Assembly: GCA_023151185.1 (NCBI GenBank)
Contig: JAKLJL010000001.1
Span: forward strand, 1 to 64,000
Direction: 5' to 3'
Length of the DNA: 64,000 nucleotides
Source: Bacteroidota bacterium
GTDB taxonomy: Bacteria > Bacteroidota > JABWAT01
Position numbers and translations under genes: made by a program. How positions within the stretch are numbered: the stretch's first letter is position 1; every line of letters begins with the position of its first letter. The notes beneath the pieces are model-generated. The model did no database searches, was not told where the DNA came from, and saw only the letters and a list, made by a program, of their open reading frames with translations. Positions 50,610-59,520 of this stretch are shown piece after piece.

Positions 50610-53204
50610 CTAATTGCCAACCGGTTCACAGTTCCAGCCGGTCAGATGAACAGAAACCCGGCTTTTAAAGGATCCTGTCCTGCAGGTGATCTGCCGGCTT
50701 TCACCGGGCAGCAGAGAGAAATAATTATCCTCCCAGAAAACCGGAATAACCGGTTCCCCGGTTTCATTCAGGGCTTCAAGTGACAGGAAAAATGCCGGGA
50801 CCGTGCTCTGATTTTTTAAGGTGACGATCTGAATTCCGGATTCTTTCCGGTTAACGGTCATTTCAACCCGGGCCGGTTCCAGAGAATTCAACGACCTGTA
50901 ATCTGAATAGGACAGGATCGGGGTGTGATACCAGGAGGATTTCTCCCAGTCATGGAGATCTGGATTAACCGGAATCACCGTCTGATTAACAGAAGCAACT
51001 GTACCATCCGGGCGGGTAAGTCTGGTGACCAGTAACGCCGGCTCGTTTTGTTCAGGAACCGTCATCAGCCTGACGGGAAGCCGGTAGCCGGTTTCTGCGT
51101 GAAGTGAGTTTTTCAGCAGGACCCTGCCGGTGAAAGAAACCAGAGTTATTTCCGCCGCAAGCTTTCCGGTTCCCGACAGATCAGAACAAACCAGTACAAC
51201 TTCCCGGTTTTTGTAAGTGTAGACCGCCTGAACCGGCTTTAACGCCGATTTGGCAGCAAAATAGGATGGGGCCGGCAGCCCGTCATAATCCAGAAGCTGC
51301 CAGTAAAAGGAAGGCCATGCTGAATTCAGCATCCACTGAATCAACCCGGTTGTTTTCGGTTCACCGGCCCGGAAGGCTTCGAACATAGGCTTTGTAATTT
51401 CCCAGGAGAGGAACTGGGATTTTTTCAGATAGTCTTCAAATCCGGCAGGTTTCCCGAACCGGCCTTCCAATGCTGAATTAAACAGTCCGAAATCTTTAAA
51501 CACGTCCGACGGGTTGCAATGAAACAGCCAGACAGAATCCTGCGGCCACCGGTGACCAGCGGGAATCATATTCCTGACTGACCAGGCAGAGGGCATCTGG
51601 ATACCGGGTCCGGTTTCAGTATTGAACCCAAACGCACCGCCTCTGAGAGAATCTTCGAACCAGTAATTGGGTCCGACAAACTGATACGGTCCCCGCATTT
51701 TAACTCCCGAAGGTCCTGAAAGCTGGCTGACTCCGCCGCCGGCCGAGATGAGATACGGCCTGTTGTCACGGGTTTTCAGAAACTCCCGGTACTTCTGCTC
51801 CAGTTCGGGAACCGGAATTTTGTCGCTTCCGGCCATCCAGACAAAAATGGAGGGATGTTGACGCAGCCAAAGGACCTGATCTTCAAAAGACCGGGCAATC
51901 AGATCCACATCCTCAGGTGAAGTAATTCCGCCAAATTCGTCGGTGCAGGCTTTTCCCAGATAAGATTCCCATTCCCACTGGCAACTCCACCCGGCCATCA
52001 GTAAAATTCCATGACGGTCACACAGATCATAAAGATTCCGGCTGGTTCCCCAAAATCCTTCCAGCCGGATGGTATTCAGATTCATATCTTTGGCAGCCAG
52101 AACCTGCCGTTCATTCGATTCGGGCGTATCTCTCAGAAATAAATCATCCACCCAGCCGCCACCCAGGATCAAGACCGGCTTTCCGTTCAGTTTAAATCCT
52201 TTATGGCCTTCGGGAGTCAGATAGGTTTCGACGGACCGGATTCCGAAAGTCAGTGAGTCTGAATCAGATACTCTACCCGGGGTTTCAAAGGAAACGGTCG
52301 CCGAATACAATTCCGGTTGCCCAAGCCCGTTGCACCACCAAAGTCTCGGGTTTTTCACCCGGAAAGCTGAAATCCGGGCTGAATCAAGCTGAAGCCGTCT
52401 GACTTCATGCGGCATGAGCCGGACCGGCAGTGAAAAAGATCCGGTTTCAAGAGAACCCGTCAGGGTTCCGTCAACCGGTTGTCCGGATTTGTTTTCAAGT
52501 GTAACCTCCAGAATCAGATTCGAAACGGTGGGATTTTCAGGTGAATAAGCCGGAAGAATGGCCGTGTTTTTCATCCTGACCGGTCCTGAAAAGGTCAGAT
52601 AAACCGGGCGCCACACTCCCATATTCTGATCTGGCGGAACCGGATTCCAGTCCACAAAGCCGATGGTGGGTTCTCCCGGCTGTGGTTTAAACACCTCGAC
52701 AGCAAGATGGTTTTCTCCCGGCACAAGTAAAGCAGTAACGTCAAACTCAAATTGCCGGTATGCCCCGTAAATGGAATCAGCCCGTCCCAGACAGGTTCCG
52801 TTCAGCCAGATTGAAGCCCGGTAATTAATTCCGTCGAAATGGAGAAAAGCAGTTTTCCCTTTAGCGGTTTCCGGAATCCGGAAGGAGGTTTTATACCACC
52901 AGGAACAAGTGAACTGTGCACGGTCAACCTGTTTCAGATGATTTGAACTCAGAAGATCAGCGGGGTAAACTCCTGCCTGGAGCAGAATGGCCATAGGAGT
53001 AGACGGTACGGTTGCCGGGTACCAGCCGGGTTCTGAAAATCCGGCCCGGGATAGAGACAAACCGGTTCCTGCTGTTTTTGAAGATGGCATAACCTGCCAA
53101 TTTTTTTCGAGAAGAAGGCGGTTTTTTTCTGGAGAAGGTGATGATTCGCTTGCCAGATGGTTAACGGTTAAAAAAAGGGGGATGAGAAAAAGGCTGGATT
53201 TCAT
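50610..53204 (-). CDS. GH2 exo-beta-D-glucosaminidase/mannosidase-like enzyme
   Basis: An 864-residue protein with signal peptide FLIPLFLTVNHLASES. The GH2 sugar-binding domain contains FLHFDGINYRASIWLNG, and the block FVDWNPVPPDQNMGVWRPVYL is typical of exo-beta-D-glucosaminidases such as CsxA. The barrel has NTIRLEGFWG, LMAGWSCQWEWE, FVWMAGSDKIP (acid/base region) and GFNTETGPGIQMPS (nucleophile Glu region). It would remove glucosamine or a related sugar from chito-oligosaccharides. It sits 17 bases behind the SIS gene, opposite a sugar permease gene, which supports an amino-sugar role. Mannosidase activity is the alternative. Confidence 0.85.
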   Translation of the reverse strand: MKSSLFLIPLFLTVNHLASESSPSPEKNRLLLEKNWQVMPSSKTAGTGLSLSRAGFSEPGWYPATVPSTPMAILLQAGVYPADLLSSNHLKQVDRAQFTCSWWYKTSFRIPETAKGKTAFLHFDGINYRASIWLNGTCLGRADSIYGAYRQFEFDVTALLVPGENHLAVEVFKPQPGEPTIGFVDWNPVPPDQNMGVWRPVYLTFSGPVRMKNTAILPAYSPENPTVSNLILEVTLENKSGQPVDGTLTGSLETGSFSLPVRLMPHEVRRLQLDSARISAFRVKNPRLWWCNGLGQPELYSATVSFETPGRVSDSDSLTFGIRSVETYLTPEGHKGFKLNGKPVLILGGGWVDDLFLRDTPESNERQVLAAKDMNLNTIRLEGFWGTSRNLYDLCDRHGILLMAGWSCQWEWESYLGKACTDEFGGITSPEDVDLIARSFEDQVLWLRQHPSIFVWMAGSDKIPVPELEQKYREFLKTRDNRPYLISAGGGVSQLSGPSGVKMRGPYQFVGPNYWFEDSLRGGAFGFNTETGPGIQMPSAWSVRNMIPAGHRWPQDSVWLFHCNPSDVFKDFGLFNSALEGRFGKPAGFEDYLKKSQFLSWEITKPMFEAFRAGEPKTTGLIQWMLNSAWPSFYWQLLDYDGLPAPSYFAAKSALKPVQAVYTYKNREVVLVCSDLSGTGKLAAEITLVSFTGRVLLKNSLHAETGYRLPVRLMTVPEQNEPALLVTRLTRPDGTVASVNQTVIPVNPDLHDWEKSSWYHTPILSYSDYRSLNSLEPARVEMTVNRKESGIQIVTLKNQSTVPAFFLSLEALNETGEPVIPVFWEDNYFSLLPGESRQITCRTGSFKSRVSVHLTGWNCEPVGN

Positions 53205-53221
53205 GGCAGCACCGGTTAGTG

Positions 53222-54235
53222 TCAGATTGGGTTGAATTCGATTTCGTTGCCGATTTTCCGGACCCGTTCAGGTTTGTCAATATTGACTCCGGCGCCAATT
53301 CCGGCTTCTGCAAGCAGATTCCATCCGGCGGCCAACTGAATATAAGTCTGGTACAAAAAGGGCACTTCGGGGACCGGGAAAGTTAAAAACGGCTGCGGCT
53401 GACTTGAGACTGCAATAACAGGTACCCCGATGGCCTGGCTGTAATGCGTGATAATACCGGCAGCATCAGCAGATGGAACGTCCATCAGGATAACCGCATC
53501 ACGTGGGGTTATTACTTCTTCAATGCCATGTAGCAGGTAAGTTCCGGGCAGGTAATCCGACTTTTTATGGCAGATTTCATTGGTTTTCAGCCTGAGTTCT
53601 TCTGAAACCCCTGTATTGAATCCCGAAAAATAAAGGTGATCAGCTTCTGCAAGAATTTTTCTGATTTCAGGAGAAAGTGGTGTTGCAAGTACTGTCTTGA
53701 AGAAATCGGCTAGCTGGTTCAGGTCGAAAGGGTATCCAGCCAGATCTGCCAGAACCAGATCATAAGTCAGGGCCTGGGCTACTACACTTTTGGTTGCCGG
53801 GATCGAGGTTTCTTCAGCACCCCCGATGACCAGAATCTGGTCGGAAACATCCGCAAGTGGAGTTCCCGGATGAAATGTCAGGCCCAGTTTTGTGCAGTCG
53901 GTTTTATTACTGAACAGTCTGATCAGTTCCTTTGTTCTCCCCGAATTCGAAGCCCCGATGAGGACAGATCCTGTGAGTGGATACTGAAGCAGTTGGGTGG
54001 CGCCTTCGGTGAAGATGGGAACCGGAAAGGCTGAGCTGATGGCATGATGAATCAGATTATTGGCCGGGAAAATCCGGCTGCTGCCTTCGCCGGTGACGAA
54101 AATGCGGGAAGTCTCCCGGATGCGGCCAAGCCAGGGTTTATGGCGGGTGGTGTTAAAACTCCGGATCATCGGGATGGTTTCAAACATATCCCGGATCAGG
54201 TTGTAATTCAGATAGGGAGCTTGGTCAGGTTTCAT
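53222..54235 (-). CDS. Double-SIS domain sugar isomerase/deaminase
   Basis: A 337-residue protein with two SIS domains. The first has IFVTGEGSSRIFPANNLIHHA and VLIGASNSGRTKELI (phosphosugar-binding SGRT-type loop), then EETSIPATKSVVAQALTYDL. The second has DHLYFSGFNTGVSEELRLKTNEICHK and GIEEVITPRDAVILMD. The arrangement matches GlmS isomerase-half, AgaS and archaeal-type GlmD glucosamine-6-phosphate deaminase. Lying in an operon with a GH2 exo-glucosaminidase-like gene, it could convert glucosamine 6-phosphate to fructose 6-phosphate. No sugar kinase or NagA is adjacent. Confidence 0.85.
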   Translation of the reverse strand: MKPDQAPYLNYNLIRDMFETIPMIRSFNTTRHKPWLGRIRETSRIFVTGEGSSRIFPANNLIHHAISSAFPVPIFTEGATQLLQYPLTGSVLIGASNSGRTKELIRLFSNKTDCTKLGLTFHPGTPLADVSDQILVIGGAEETSIPATKSVVAQALTYDLVLADLAGYPFDLNQLADFFKTVLATPLSPEIRKILAEADHLYFSGFNTGVSEELRLKTNEICHKKSDYLPGTYLLHGIEEVITPRDAVILMDVPSADAAGIITHYSQAIGVPVIAVSSQPQPFLTFPVPEVPFLYQTYIQLAAGWNLLAEAGIGAGVNIDKPERVRKIGNEIEFNPI

Positions 54236-54409
54236 AGGAATTCCGGATAAAAAGGATAAAACTGCGGTAGCAGCATCCCGAATTTAACCCGTTGAAACTG
54301 AAGATGAAACCCTGGACCGGGAAAAATTCATGAAAACTGCATGCTGATTTTTAAACCGGAAAATCGGATATTCAGTCCTGCAAAATGTCCAATTAATCCG
54401 GGAATCTTT

Positions 54410-55657
54410 ATGAACCGCCGTCCGTACCTTGTTGTCCTGATCCTGATCATCTTTTTTGTGATCTCCTTTCTAACCAACATCCTCGGGCCCATTATCCCCG
54501 ATCTCATTTCAGGGTTTAATCTGAGTCTCGGGCTTGCCGGATTTATTCCGTTTTCCTTTTTTATTGCTTACGGGGTGATGTCGGTTCCGGCCGGTCTTCT
54601 CATTGACCGGTTTTCCGAAAAACCGGTTATCCTCCTTTCCTTCGGGCTGGCCTTTGCCGGTGCGATGCTGTTTGCTCTTTTCCCGGTATTCTCTGTTGCC
54701 CTGATCTCACTTTTCCTGATTGGGATCGGTATGGCAATGCTTCAGGTGGCTATAAACCCGTTGCTGAGGGAAGCCGGCGGAGAGGCAGAGTTTGCGTTCA
54801 ATTCAGTTCTTGCACAGGTTTTCTTTGGCGGGGCATCCTATCTGAGCCCCTGGCTGTACAGCTACCTCGTCCGGACTGTTCATTCGGGGGAATCGAATTG
54901 GGTGCTGGATTTTCTGAACCGGGTGGTTCCCCATGGGTTAAACTGGATTTCACTTTATTGGGTTTTTGCGTTTACCTCGCTGGTAATGATTGCAATCATC
55001 AGCCGGGTACCGATCAGGAAAGTAAAACTTGAAGACAATGAGAAAATTGAATCCGGAAAGGTCATTTTCCGGCTGCTTAAAAATAAAACAATTCAGCTCT
55101 ACTTTGCCGGAATATTTGCATATGTGGGCACAGAGCAGGGAATTGCCAACTGGATTTCCAAATTTCTGCAGACCTACCACGGTCTGAATCCAGAAACCGC
55201 AGGAGCCTCTGCCGTCTCGGGGTTCTGGGGATTGCTGACAGTCGGATGTTTGCTCGGACTGCTGCTTTTAAAAGTGGCAGACAGCCGGAAGGTTCTGATC
55301 GGATTTTCCCTCTTTGCCCTGATTTCTCTGACAACTGCACTGATTGGCCCTGCCGGTTGGGCTGTTATTGCCTTTCCTGCCTGCGGATTCTTTCTTTCAG
55401 TGATGTGGTCCGTTATTTTTTCCCTTGCCCTGAACTCCCTGCCGGATCATCATGGAACCTTTTCGGGAATTCTGTGTACCGCCATTATCGGGGGTGCGGT
55501 TGTCCCTCTGCTGATCGGACTGATTGGTGACCTGATCGGGCTACGGTATGGGATGATGGTCCTGTATCTGACTCTGGGCTACATTTTCAGTATTGGGTTC
55601 TGGGCCCGCCCGCTGATCACCAACTCAACCGTTTTGGGTGGTGAAAAGGAAGGGTGA
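54410..55657 (+). CDS. FHS-type MFS sugar permease
   Basis: The ATG at 54410 gives 415 residues starting MNRRPYLVVLILIIFF; the earlier in-frame start would add a hydrophilic stretch of 23 residues. Twelve membrane helices are visible. The pattern VISFLTNILGPIIPDLISGFNLSL and GLLIDRF resembles the fucose/GlcNAc/glucose proton symporter (FHS) group common in Bacteroidota. It diverges from the SIS-GH2 operon, so amino-sugar import is a reasonable inference. The inner-membrane location and the MFS fold are secure; the sugar is not. Confidence 0.85.
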   Translation: MNRRPYLVVLILIIFFVISFLTNILGPIIPDLISGFNLSLGLAGFIPFSFFIAYGVMSVPAGLLIDRFSEKPVILLSFGLAFAGAMLFALFPVFSVALISLFLIGIGMAMLQVAINPLLREAGGEAEFAFNSVLAQVFFGGASYLSPWLYSYLVRTVHSGESNWVLDFLNRVVPHGLNWISLYWVFAFTSLVMIAIISRVPIRKVKLEDNEKIESGKVIFRLLKNKTIQLYFAGIFAYVGTEQGIANWISKFLQTYHGLNPETAGASAVSGFWGLLTVGCLLGLLLLKVADSRKVLIGFSLFALISLTTALIGPAGWAVIAFPACGFFLSVMWSVIFSLALNSLPDHHGTFSGILCTAIIGGAVVPLLIGLIGDLIGLRYGMMVLYLTLGYIFSIGFWARPLITNSTVLGGEKEG

Positions 55658-55878
55658 AAGTGGTTCCTTTTTTCGTAGTATGGCACCCCTGCCAACTTCC
55701 AAAAAGCAGGGAAGGGAGGTTTTAGTCCCAAGGATGAATAGAGAGTGGCATCCGTTTTGATACTATTAATTTAGTTTTAATGGAGCCGGTCTCGTTCTGG
55801 TTAGGATTCATTTTGATTTAATCTCCAGATTGGGTATACTTAATAAACATCCTGTATTGTAACCGAATTGGAGATCCT

Positions 55879-58455
55879 ATGCGCTATAGCTTAACTATTT
55901 TAATGCTTTTTACCCTTGTTTCAACGGCACTGCCGCAATCCGGGCAGGAATTCAAAAAATCGGGAATTCTTTCAAACGGCCGGATTTCAACTGTTTTTAC
56001 CAATAGCGGTGTTCTAGGGCAACCCGGTTCAAAGGGCCCAAGATTTGCCTGGGGTCATCCGAATAACGGATACATTGGGGATTTATCTTTTATTGTATCT
56101 GGAACTGCGAGGATGCAAAAAACCACTGATTTTTCGAGCAATCAAATCAAGAATCTTATCAGCCAAAATAAGGATTCCGTTTTTCATTTTGCAACCATTT
56201 GTGATGTTTCAAGACCTGCAAAAGCACAGGAATTCGATCCCTCAGGAAATCCATGGGGATTCCAGCCAAAAGCAGGATTTGCAAACCCGGATCAGCCATC
56301 ACCGGCCATTTCGGATTTTCCAACTACCTGGCCTTCTGGCTGGACTGATTTTCCCTGGTACAACTCTGCATTCAAAGAAAATTTTATTGAAACCCAGTTT
56401 CTCTTATCTGATGAAACCGATCTTGAATTTAACCTGCCGCCATTTAATTATAAACCTTCAGGCTCAAACCCAGATCTTACTGGTCTTGGCCTTGAAGTCA
56501 AAACCCATTATTTATTGCCAAAAGCAGATGATAGTCAGGTTGGACCGCTGAAGAATGTGATGTATCTGGTTCATGAGGTGAAAAATATCTCTGACTATGA
56601 AATGAATAATTTCGCATTTTCCTGGATTTTTGGTGGGTATATTGGGATTTCCGGTTCCGATGATTTTCCAGGAGAATATGATGATGATGCACTTGCTTTC
56701 GATGAGGCAACCGGAATATATTATTCCTGGGATTTTCCTCAGGATAATTCCAGAAATCCAAATTGGGTTGGAACGGATGTTGGATTTACTGGGATGAAAT
56801 TGATTGGGTCGCCGGATAGTAATGGTTGGACTTATAAATCCCGTTTTGTTCCAGCTAATGAAATTGACCTAAAATCAGATGAATCTTTGTTTAATCAAGT
56901 CAGAACTAACAAAACGATGCCTAGCCCACTCTTTGGTGATGATGGTGACGGACTTATGACTTCCGGAGAAATTTCATTGAAACCAGGTGAAACTGTTAGT
57001 TATTTAACGGTGGTTGGTTTTGGAAATAACAAAACTGATCTTTTTAGAAATTTACAAAATTCTGAGTTAGGGTGGAATTCATCCTTCAATGAAAAGGGAG
57101 AATTTGTTTCTATTCTTTTACCTGATTCTCTCTTTAATAAATCCAATCAAACTATTGGACTGAATTTTAAATTAGATCCTGTTGCAGATTACCAGTTATC
57201 GGTTGAATCACAAGGGGGATTTATCTTAAAAACGCAGCAAATTGATCTGAACTTGCAAGAATCCACTTCTTTCGACTTTTCTGAACTTCCGGAAGGAGAA
57301 TACATTATTAAGTTGAGACCTGTAACTGGTGACGGTCCTTCAGATCAGGTTGGGGTTTATATACATAATTCATGGGTTTCTTATCAGCAGGAATCCTGGA
57401 ATTCTCTTACAAACTCAATTTCAGTTACTGCAAATCCAGAGATAATTTCAAATACTGATCACTATCAATTTAAAATGCAATGGATTGGTACAGAAAAAGG
57501 TGCAAAACCCGGGATGGTAAAAGTTGATTGGGAAGATCAGACAGGTAATACACTTCAAAGAAATATCCCATATGTTCAATTCGATAACTCAATTGTGTCA
57601 TTTGGAATTGATGGATATTCGGTCAAAATAGATGATCTTATTTTGGCCGATAAATTAATTGACTCCATGTTAAAAGTTTATCCAGATTCAGCAATAATTA
57701 AAACAAGACAGTTCAATATCACAAGACATTCTCCGACAACTTTAACTGTTTATGGGGATTCACTTCTTTCTTTCAGTATAAGAAAAGGAACCGACAACTC
57801 AATACCTTGGGCTTTTGGTGGAGCAAAAGCAAGTACAACTCAATTTACTGTTGTTGATCCGAAAACGGGTAGAAAAATCCCCTTTATTTTTTCGGAAAAT
57901 ATAAAAGATGGTAAACTAGGTGTTTCGGAACAGTTGATTCTTCTGTATGAACAATCAGAAGATGTTGTCCAAATCGCTGATACCTTACGAGGGATTGAAG
58001 GGACAAAATACCGGTTTGCAAACTCAATAGAAATTGATGGAAAAACTGGACTTTATGGTGCTGTTGAGTTTTTTGGTACAGTTGATTCTGCCTATGCCGA
58101 TTTCTACCGTGTTCCCCGTGGCCCGGTAATCATCCCGGTTTCGGGTTCCACAATTCTATCAACCAAAAATGAAACTCCAACTTCTTTTCAAATCGGGAAT
58201 CCTTATCCAAATCCGTTCAATCCGTCGGTTTCAATTCAGATTTCGGTGTTGAACCAATCGTTACCTGTTGAACTGAAAGTATTTAATGTTCTTGGTCAGC
58301 TGATTTCAAGTCAGTCATTACTTCCATCCGGAAATTCGGTCATGACCTGGAACGGGAAAAGTCAGAGCGGAAATTCAGTCCCTTCCGGCACGTATTTCCT
58401 GGAGTTTAAACAGGGAACTAATCATGCGGTAAGAAAAGCTGTTTTGATTAAATAA
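55879..58455 (+). CDS. Large secreted protein with T9SS type A sorting domain
   Basis: An 858-residue protein with signal peptide ending STALPQ. The body is strand-rich, with ISTVFTNSGVLGQPGSKGPRFAWGHPNNGYIGD near the N-terminus and GDDGDGLMTSGEISLKPGET in the middle. I recognise no catalytic domain. The sorting domain begins near residue 770 with IGNPYPNPFNPSVSIQISV, LKVFNVLGQLIS and the FlgD-like GKSQSGNSVPSGTYFLEFKQG, ending KAVLIK. The DNA from 56.9 to 58.0 kb is AT-rich and CCGG-poor, unlike neighbouring genes. It lies behind a 220-base gap with no neighbour in its transcript. Confidence 0.85.
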   Translation: MRYSLTILMLFTLVSTALPQSGQEFKKSGILSNGRISTVFTNSGVLGQPGSKGPRFAWGHPNNGYIGDLSFIVSGTARMQKTTDFSSNQIKNLISQNKDSVFHFATICDVSRPAKAQEFDPSGNPWGFQPKAGFANPDQPSPAISDFPTTWPSGWTDFPWYNSAFKENFIETQFLLSDETDLEFNLPPFNYKPSGSNPDLTGLGLEVKTHYLLPKADDSQVGPLKNVMYLVHEVKNISDYEMNNFAFSWIFGGYIGISGSDDFPGEYDDDALAFDEATGIYYSWDFPQDNSRNPNWVGTDVGFTGMKLIGSPDSNGWTYKSRFVPANEIDLKSDESLFNQVRTNKTMPSPLFGDDGDGLMTSGEISLKPGETVSYLTVVGFGNNKTDLFRNLQNSELGWNSSFNEKGEFVSILLPDSLFNKSNQTIGLNFKLDPVADYQLSVESQGGFILKTQQIDLNLQESTSFDFSELPEGEYIIKLRPVTGDGPSDQVGVYIHNSWVSYQQESWNSLTNSISVTANPEIISNTDHYQFKMQWIGTEKGAKPGMVKVDWEDQTGNTLQRNIPYVQFDNSIVSFGIDGYSVKIDDLILADKLIDSMLKVYPDSAIIKTRQFNITRHSPTTLTVYGDSLLSFSIRKGTDNSIPWAFGGAKASTTQFTVVDPKTGRKIPFIFSENIKDGKLGVSEQLILLYEQSEDVVQIADTLRGIEGTKYRFANSIEIDGKTGLYGAVEFFGTVDSAYADFYRVPRGPVIIPVSGSTILSTKNETPTSFQIGNPYPNPFNPSVSIQISVLNQSLPVELKVFNVLGQLISSQSLLPSGNSVMTWNGKSQSGNSVPSGTYFLEFKQGTNHAVRKAVLIK

Positions 58456-58474
58456 CAATTCTACCGCTGATGCG

Positions 58475-58535
58475 CTCCCAAGCAACTTCGTTGCGCGGGT
58501 CTAAGGAAAGAACGCAGAGCGGTGGGAGTTTTTTT
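58475..58535 (+). terminator. Complex hairpin terminator of the T9SS gene
   Basis: CTCCCA (58475) and TGGGAG (58523) can pair, and a T-run of seven follows. Between them lies a small hairpin, GCAAC-ttc-GTTGC. ACCGCT at 58463 and AGCGGT at 58518 could form a competing stem. Confidence 0.6.
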
Positions 58536-58540
58536 AATTT

Positions 58541-58590
58541 GAATTTCGTAGAGACGTCCCACTGGGGCGTCTCTGAATTTTATGAAATTC
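58541..58590. repeat. Palindromic element with AGAGACGtCCC stem
   Basis: AGAGACGTCCC (58550-58560) pairs with GGGGCGTCTCT (58564-58574) around a three-base loop with one wobble pair. GAATTTC and GAAATTC flank it as an outer inverted repeat. This is the shape of dispersed intergenic palindromes. The 687-base gap 58456-59142 contains this, the next elements and the blaI promoter but no credible gene. Confidence 0.7.
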
Positions 58591-58600
58591 GATTTTTGTA

Positions 58601-58626
58601 GGGGCGACCGGCTGGTCGCCCTTTTT
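58601..58626 (+). repeat. GGGCGACC/GGTCGCCC hairpin with T-run
   Basis: GGGCGACC (58602-58609) and GGTCGCCC (58614-58621) form a perfect eight-base stem with a four-base loop, followed by TTTTT. It could be a second terminator or a mobile palindrome. Confidence 0.7.
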
Positions 58627-58679
58627 GTTGAAATTAGGAGTCATTCGTAAAAATCCGGCCGTTTTATCCTTCGATACAA

Positions 58680-58698
58680 TTTTTTGCAAAGCAAAAAA
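58680..58698. repeat. TTTTTTGC/GCAAAAAA inverted repeat
   Basis: Eight-base arms around AAA, embedded in the phrase TTCGATACAAT...CACTCAGGATGACA. A third small hairpin, CCGTC...GACGG, lies at 58779-58798. Confidence 0.55.
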
Positions 58699-59082
58699 TC
58701 ACTCAGGATGACAATTTAGAAGGACAATTCAATTTGCCTTTTTGGGTTAAAACCCATATCTGTTAAGATGTAAAGTTTCCGTCAGCTAAAGCAGACGGCA
58801 ATAAATTATTTGCCATTTACCATCCCGAAAGTGTTTCCAAGCTTCGCCGGATCCGCGGTTCGTAAATGAACCTTGGACGGGATCTTCGCTTCGCTCGATT
58901 TACCCTTTCGCCATAGGCATTTTCCCTTTTCTGTTTATTCTGTTACTTCTTTTAACCCGTGTCATGAAATGATTTGGGTGGGGTTAAAAATCTCCCGTGT
59001 TTTTTTGTATTTATCAGCCTTTCTCGTACCCTGTATAACGTACCCCGTTTCCCCTCTTTTCAAAAAAATAATTCACCTTCTC

Positions 59083-59113
59083 TTGACAACCTACTAATAT
59101 AGTAGTATTATTG
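59083..59113 (+). promoter_or_regulatory. blaI promoter with dyad operator in the spacer
   Basis: TTGACA (59083-59088) and TATTAT (59106-59111) are 17 bases apart; the same bases also read TTG-N20-TATTATTG, close to the Bacteroidota pattern. The spacer contains CTACTA-ATA-TAGTAG (59091-59105), a dyad like BlaI/MecI operators. Binding there would block RNA polymerase, so BlaI most likely represses its own operon. The promoter lies 30 bases before the blaI ATG. Confidence 0.75.
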
Positions 59114-59142
59114 TTATAGTTGCTGATTTGCCAGAGGTTAGT

Positions 59143-59520
59143 ATGAAGCAGAAGCGGTCCGTCTCCGGTTTGGGAGAAACTGAAATGGAAATTATGAATC
59201 ACCTGTGGGATCTCGGATCCGGAACGGTGGCTGATGTTCATTCCCGGATAAACGGGTACCGGAAGGTTGCCTACACCACCATCATGACAGTTTTAAAGAA
59301 ACTGGCTGATAAAAATATGCTCCGTATTGAAAAAGAAGGGCTGACTTACCGGTACTTTCCGGTCCGGTCAGAAGCCGAAGTAAAAAGTGAACTTGCTGAC
59401 TCCTTCGTCTCGAGTGTTTTCCAGAATTCACCGGTTCAACTGGTGCAAACGCTGGTGAAAAAAGAAAAATTAACTGAATCCGAAATTGAAGAAATTAAAA
59501 AACTGATTGAGAATCTCTGA
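59143..59520 (+). CDS. blaI: BlaI/MecI/CopY-family repressor
   Basis: The ATG at 59143 is chosen over an in-frame TTG at 59128, giving 125 residues, normal for the family. The winged helix contains LGETEMEIMNHLWDLGSGTVADVHS and YTTIMTVLKKLADKNMLRIEKEGLTYRYFPV. The C-terminal half provides the dimerisation region and ends EEIKKLIENL. It represses its own operon through the dyad at 59091-59105. Its stop overlaps the M56 gene by one base, so repressor and sensor are translated together. No beta-lactamase is near, so the signal is something else. Confidence 0.93.
   Translation: MKQKRSVSGLGETEMEIMNHLWDLGSGTVADVHSRINGYRKVAYTTIMTVLKKLADKNMLRIEKEGLTYRYFPVRSEAEVKSELADSFVSSVFQNSPVQLVQTLVKKEKLTESEIEEIKKLIENL

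Noticed and set aside
56045-56551. A 168-codon open frame inside the T9SS gene at 55.9 kb
   Set aside because: It lies in a different frame within a continuous secreted protein and has no credible start or domain.
58873-59097. A 74-codon open frame before blaI
   Set aside because: It is hydrophobic by chance, ends in the blaI promoter region and has no ribosome site.
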